From Pseudochelatococcus contaminans (lineage in GTDB: Bacteria; Pseudomonadota; Alphaproteobacteria; Rhizobiales; Beijerinckiaceae): a DNA stretch of 43,745 bases. Positions 40,377 through 43,745 of this stretch are shown piece after piece; positions within the stretch are counted from its first letter, which is position 1; each line of letters opens with the position of its first letter. The stretch is from the NCBI RefSeq assembly GCF_014195635.1, contig NZ_JACICC010000014.1, positions 1 through 43,745 on the forward strand. Reading direction: 5' to 3'. The notes below the pieces were generated by a model. The model was not told the origin of the DNA, did not search any database, and saw only the letters and a program-made list of their open reading frames with translations. Made by a program: the position numbers and the translations under genes.

Positions 40377-41813
40377 TTAGAAGGAACCGAAGGCTGTGCC
40401 AAGCACGATCACGGCCACAAGGGCAACAAGCGCGCTGACAATGGCGGCCATGACGATGTCCAGATAGCTTTCGCGATGCGTGCAGCCACAGACCGCAAGC
40501 ATCGTGACCACCGCGCCATTATGCGGCAAGCTGTCCAGCGTACCCGAGGCGATCACGGCCACCCGGTGCATCAGCGCAGGGTCCAGCCCTGTGTCTGACG
40601 CGATCTGCATGAAGGTGGGGCCAAGGGCCTGCAGCGCAATGGTCATCCCGCCCGAAGCCGATCCGGTCAACGCGGCAAGGATGTTCGTCGCTACCGCCAG
40701 TGACACGAGCGGCCCGCCTCCGATGCCCAGAACCCAGTCCCGCACCATCTCGAACGCAGGCAGGGCCGCCACGACCGCGCCGAACCCCACAAGGCTTGCC
40801 ACGCTCATGATCGGAAGTACTGCGGCCGTCGCGCCCGAGTCGATGCTTTCGCGCAGATTGCGAAAGCGGCGCCGGTTCATGGCAACCAGCACGATGCAGG
40901 CGACCAGAAGCGCAAGCGCCACCGACCAGACCCCGCCGACAGCCGACAGGGTGGTTTCGCCCCATGCGGGCTGCGAGAGGAAATCGAAATCCATGCTGGG
41001 CAGCACGAACTGCGTCAGGATCAGGTTGACCACGACAACCAGAACCAGCGGCAGAATGGCCAGGCCGATCGGTGGCCGCCCGCCCCAGGATCCGGCGCGG
41101 CTGATCTCGGCAGGGTCAAACTCGCGTGCGGTGCTGGCCAGCTCGCGCGAGACGGCGGAGCCTTTTTCGGCCGCGCCATAACCCTCGCCCCGCGCCTTGG
41201 CCTGACGTTCGCGGAAGGAAAGCCAGCCCAGGCCGATGGCCGCCATGATGATGCTGGCTATGATGCCAAGCCCAGGTGCGGCAAAGGGGGTGGTACCAAA
41301 GAACGGCATCGGAATCGCGTTCTGGATCGCAGGCGTTCCCGGCATGGCTGACATGGTGAAGGTCGAGGTTCCAAGCGCGAGTGCCGCCGGAAGCAGCCTG
41401 CGCGGCACGCTTCCCGCCTTGAACAGCGCCTGCCCCATTGGCGCCAGAACGAAGAACGCCACAAACAGGCTGACACCGCCATAGGTGACCATCGCGCCCG
41501 CAGCCACCACGGCAAGGATCGCCCGCGAGGGGCCGAGCCGGCGCGTCATGTAATCGGCGATCGCTGAAACCGATCCGCTGTCGTCCATCAGCTTGCCGAA
41601 CAATGCGCCCAGCAGGAAAAGCGGAAAGAACTGCGCCACAAACCCCGCCGCCGCAGGCATGAAGGTCTGCGTCCAGTGCGCCAGCATCGGCTGACCGGAA
41701 AAAAGCGCCGCCACCGCAGCAGCCAAAGGCGCCAGCAGCAGGATTGTCCAACTGCGGAACGCAAGCACCATGATCAGGGCAAGGCCCAACAGAATACCCA
41801 GCAGACCCAGCAT
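40377..41813 (-). CDS. GntP-family permease
   Basis: This 478-residue inner-membrane protein has about 12 hydrophobic spans with family blocks FFPLFLLGALFGKLMDDSGS, VTYGGVSLFVAFFVLAP and IASGTLDSLPHNGAVVTMLAVCG. GntP members import gluconate and related hydroxy acids. In some bacteria a member next to a patatin-like gene is linked to 3-hydroxybutyrate use, which is an attractive but unproven guess here. It starts one base after the patatin gene, so the two are translationally coupled. Confidence 0.9.
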   Translation of the reverse strand: MLGLLGILLGLALIMVLAFRSWTILLLAPLAAAVAALFSGQPMLAHWTQTFMPAAAGFVAQFFPLFLLGALFGKLMDDSGSVSAIADYMTRRLGPSRAILAVVAAGAMVTYGGVSLFVAFFVLAPMGQALFKAGSVPRRLLPAALALGTSTFTMSAMPGTPAIQNAIPMPFFGTTPFAAPGLGIIASIIMAAIGLGWLSFRERQAKARGEGYGAAEKGSAVSRELASTAREFDPAEISRAGSWGGRPPIGLAILPLVLVVVVNLILTQFVLPSMDFDFLSQPAWGETTLSAVGGVWSVALALLVACIVLVAMNRRRFRNLRESIDSGATAAVLPIMSVASLVGFGAVVAALPAFEMVRDWVLGIGGGPLVSLAVATNILAALTGSASGGMTIALQALGPTFMQIASDTGLDPALMHRVAVIASGTLDSLPHNGAVVTMLAVCGCTHRESYLDIVMAAIVSALVALVAVIVLGTAFGSF

Positions 41814-41814
41814 G

Positions 41815-42855
41815 TCAGAGCTCGTCCGCCAGCGCGTCGATATCGAAGGTCGAACGCACCCCGATGTCCTGAATATGGGTGCGGCCGAAATCCTCGGCGG
41901 CGCGGCGCCCTTCGTCGAAGAGCATCTTCAGGAAGTCCCATTCGGCATTCAGCTTCGAGGAATGTCCAAGGTCCACCATGATGTCCGAGGTGATGCGATG
42001 CAGGCGCATCTCTTTCCAGTACCGCGCCTCGCCATTGCCGGGGTCGATGACACGGCGCAGCAGCGCCATCATCCGCAACTCTTTCAGTAGCTGGGCGTTG
42101 AAAGAGATCTCGTTCAGGCGGCTTGCGATCTCGCGCGCGGTGCGCGGCGTCTCGCGCCGCTCGACCGGGTTGATCTGCACCAGAACGGTATCGAGGCTTT
42201 CACATTCACGCACGAGCGGCGTCATCGTCGGGTTGCCCGCATAGCCGCCGTCCCAATAGGGCACGCCGTCGATCTCGATGGCCTGGAACATCGATGGCAG
42301 GCAGGCCGAGGCGAGCAGCACATCGGCCGTCACCTCATGCTTGCGGAACACCCTGCCTTGCCCGGTGTGCACATTGGTTGCCGTGATGAACAGCTTGACC
42401 GGCCCGGTCGCCAGCGCGTCGAAATCGATCAGGTCTGTCAGGATGTCGCGCAGCGGGTTCCCTGCCGCCCCACCCAGCGAATAGGGCGAGATCAGCCGCG
42501 CCATCAGATCCATGGCGATGAAGGCGGGCGAGTTGTCCAGCGTCCATTTGCCCGTCAGGACCTCCAGCGGCCCGCGCTTGAACGGGCTGAAGCGCGCGGC
42601 ATCGGCCGTCCGGCGCCAGAAGGCGGTCAGCATCTCACGCGCGGTCTGCCGCCCGCCGGTGGCCATGCCGGCCGCCAGGATTGCCGCGTTCATGGCGCCG
42701 GCCGAGGTGCCGGAAATGCCATCGATCTCGAACCAGTCTTCCTCGAGGATGCGGTCCAGAACGCCCCATGTAAACGCCCCATGCGAACCGCCCCCCTGCA
42801 AGGCGAGGTCGATGGGAAGGGTTTTTCGCGTCTGCGATTTCGGGTTGCTGGCCAT
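41815..42855 (-). CDS. Patatin-like phospholipase
   Basis: This 346-residue serine hydrolase has the oxyanion-hole motif GGGSHG (21-26), the nucleophile elbow GTSAG (S51) and the catalytic aspartate in WDGGYAGNP (D202). No signal peptide is seen, so it is probably cytoplasmic. It may act on lipids or on polyhydroxyalkanoate-related esters; the pairing with a GntP permease hints at the latter. All catalytic residues are present. The start MASNPKSQ at 42855 is natural. Confidence 0.92.
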   Translation of the reverse strand: MASNPKSQTRKTLPIDLALQGGGSHGAFTWGVLDRILEEDWFEIDGISGTSAGAMNAAILAAGMATGGRQTAREMLTAFWRRTADAARFSPFKRGPLEVLTGKWTLDNSPAFIAMDLMARLISPYSLGGAAGNPLRDILTDLIDFDALATGPVKLFITATNVHTGQGRVFRKHEVTADVLLASACLPSMFQAIEIDGVPYWDGGYAGNPTMTPLVRECESLDTVLVQINPVERRETPRTAREIASRLNEISFNAQLLKELRMMALLRRVIDPGNGEARYWKEMRLHRITSDIMVDLGHSSKLNAEWDFLKMLFDEGRRAAEDFGRTHIQDIGVRSTFDIDALADEL

Positions 42856-42884
42856 TTCGGCGCCTTTCAGTCAATTCATTGCAA

Positions 42885-42910
42885 GAAAATGGCGCCCGAA
42901 GCCGGGCGCC
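42885..42910 (-). terminator. Terminator after the HdeD-type gene
   Basis: On the minus strand a perfect 8-bp stem GGCGCCCG/CGGGCGCC with a 4-nt loop is followed by ATTTTCTT. It separates the HdeD-type gene from the patatin-GntP operon, which therefore needs its own promoter. Confidence 0.75.
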
Positions 42911-42918
42911 CTAGGGGA

Positions 42919-43506
42919 TCAGGCGGCGGGCACCGCTTGCCCGCGAAGCCTCCACGCCATCGCACCAAGGGCCGCGCCAATGGCGATGAGGTCGAGCCCC
43001 AGCATCAGCCCGATCAGCCACAGCGCAGTGACCGGCATCGCGGCAAAAAGCACAAGCGACAGCACGACCGAGAGCACCCCGCTGGCAAAAACCCAAAGCC
43101 AGTTGGGCAAGGGACGGATCGTCAATGCGAAGACAACCTTCGACATCCCCTCGATCATGAAGAAGATGATCAGCAGAAGCGACAGCAGCAGCATCCCCTG
43201 CGCGATGTTGCGCAAGAGCAGAATGCCCAGCAACACACCAAGTATGGCCGAGATGATCTGCAGCCAGAAGTTCGGCGTATGGCGTGCGCTGATCAGGCCG
43301 ATGGCCTGAATGATGCCGCTGGCGATCAGCAGCCAGCCGAACACCACGACGGCAGCAGCCGAAGAAAAGGCCGGGAAGACGATGGCGACGATCCCCGCGA
43401 CGACCAGCAGCGCCGCCTGTACCAGGTGGAAGGTCGAATGGCGGCGCACCGCATCGCGCGCGGCTTCGCGGTAGGTCTGTGCAGCGGCGGCAAGACTGAT
43501 CGGCAT
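42919..43506 (-). CDS. HdeD-family membrane protein
   Basis: This 195-residue protein has six predicted membrane spans, arranged as three hairpins typical of the HdeD (DUF308) family: LVQAALLVVAGIVAIVFPAF, VVVFGWLLIASGIIQAIGLI and further spans to the end. In E. coli HdeD is linked to acid resistance at high cell density; in alphaproteobacteria the role is unknown. The ATG at 43506 has AAGGAAG 8 nt upstream and is preferred over a TTG at 43527. Confidence 0.88.
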   Translation of the reverse strand: MPISLAAAAQTYREAARDAVRRHSTFHLVQAALLVVAGIVAIVFPAFSSAAAVVVFGWLLIASGIIQAIGLISARHTPNFWLQIISAILGVLLGILLLRNIAQGMLLLSLLLIIFFMIEGMSKVVFALTIRPLPNWLWVFASGVLSVVLSLVLFAAMPVTALWLIGLMLGLDLIAIGAALGAMAWRLRGQAVPAA

Positions 43507-43745
43507 GGCATTGACTTCCTTGTTCAACAGGGTGCTTCCCGCCGGGCAGCGGGTGTTGCCTTCCCCGACCCGCAGGGCCGGATATGGATCAAAATTGGCA
43601 CAGGACCGTGAAGCCCATGCCAGACAATCAATTTTTCATCGCCATGATGCGGTCGTGTCGCGAATGTGGTGGAAATTGGCGAGCAGCGCGCTCCGAGCAT
43701 GTAACGTTGGCTCCGGTCAGGCCGCGAGGTCAAGAGACATCGGCA
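43507..43745. other. Upstream region of the HdeD-type gene
   Basis: No convincing gene is seen; short open frames lack family signs. It should hold the promoter of the HdeD-type gene. Confidence 0.4.

Noticed and set aside
40010-40402. Single 130-codon minus-strand gene
   Set aside because: Only its last 62 codons are IstB-like. The first part is a permease gene read in the wrong frame.
1-43745. CRISPR array, tRNA or rRNA genes
   Set aside because: No regular direct repeats with spacers were seen, and no tRNA or rRNA sequence was recognised by eye.

Overview
The window looks like alphaproteobacterial chromosomal DNA of the Hyphomicrobiales, most like Brucella/Ochrobactrum, joined at 14,062 to plasmid-type and transposon DNA. 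The assignment rests on the order of the phn genes, the CTGTCAT-type Pho boxes, the palindromic intergenic repeats with a CCGAAAA...TTTTCGG core, and protein style. It is inference, not a database result.

Chromosomal part (1-14,061). ssb is followed by a clean terminator and a convergent arsC. A complete C-P lyase locus for phosphonate use follows: phnF (repressor, minus strand), then phnGHIJKL, a hexapeptide acetyltransferase gene, phnM and phnN as one mostly overlapping operon. A second plus-strand unit, phnC-phnD-phnE-phnE, encodes the ABC phosphonate importer. Each unit has its own Pho box, so both should be switched on by PhoB under phosphate starvation. A palindrome in the phnF/phnG gap is the likely PhnF operator. 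phnC carries an exact 264-bp in-frame tandem duplication of its 5' end. A MarC-family membrane protein gene closes this part.

Transposons (14,062-24,684). Tn-I is a 3.8-kb Tn3-family element holding only tnpA and tnpR. Its ends lack a matching target duplication: one side is chromosome-like, the other plasmid-like. That is what a Tn3-type replicon fusion would leave at one junction. Just beyond it a DUF6118-type gene is split by Tn-II, a 6.3-kb Tn3-family element with 41-bp inverted repeats and a perfect 5-bp target duplication. Tn-II carries a frameshifted TSUP permease, a PadR regulator, the chromate transporter chrA, tnpR and tnpA.

Plasmid backbone (24,685-39,782). It holds two unrecognised genes that share a C-terminal YLSDG...DG motif, a higBA toxin-antitoxin pair, a serine recombinase with 28-bp res-like subsites, a ribbon-helix-helix protein and a probable replication initiator. 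Next come a type Ib-like parA with a small ribbon-helix-helix partner and at least six TTGC-N2-GCAA sites plus one near-match, and a second RelE/XRE pair. The mobilisation block has a TraG/VirD4 coupling protein, a small accessory protein, a NYN-domain protein, an oriT-like sequence, a MOBQ-type TraA relaxase-helicase and an intact DUF6118 protein.

Right end (39,860-43,745). The remnant of an IS21-family element abuts the first 50 or so codons of an AI-2E-type permease gene. Behind it are a GntP-type permease, a patatin-like phospholipase and an HdeD-type membrane protein, all on the minus strand. Their style is high-GC and Rhodobacterales-like, which suggests a further donor.
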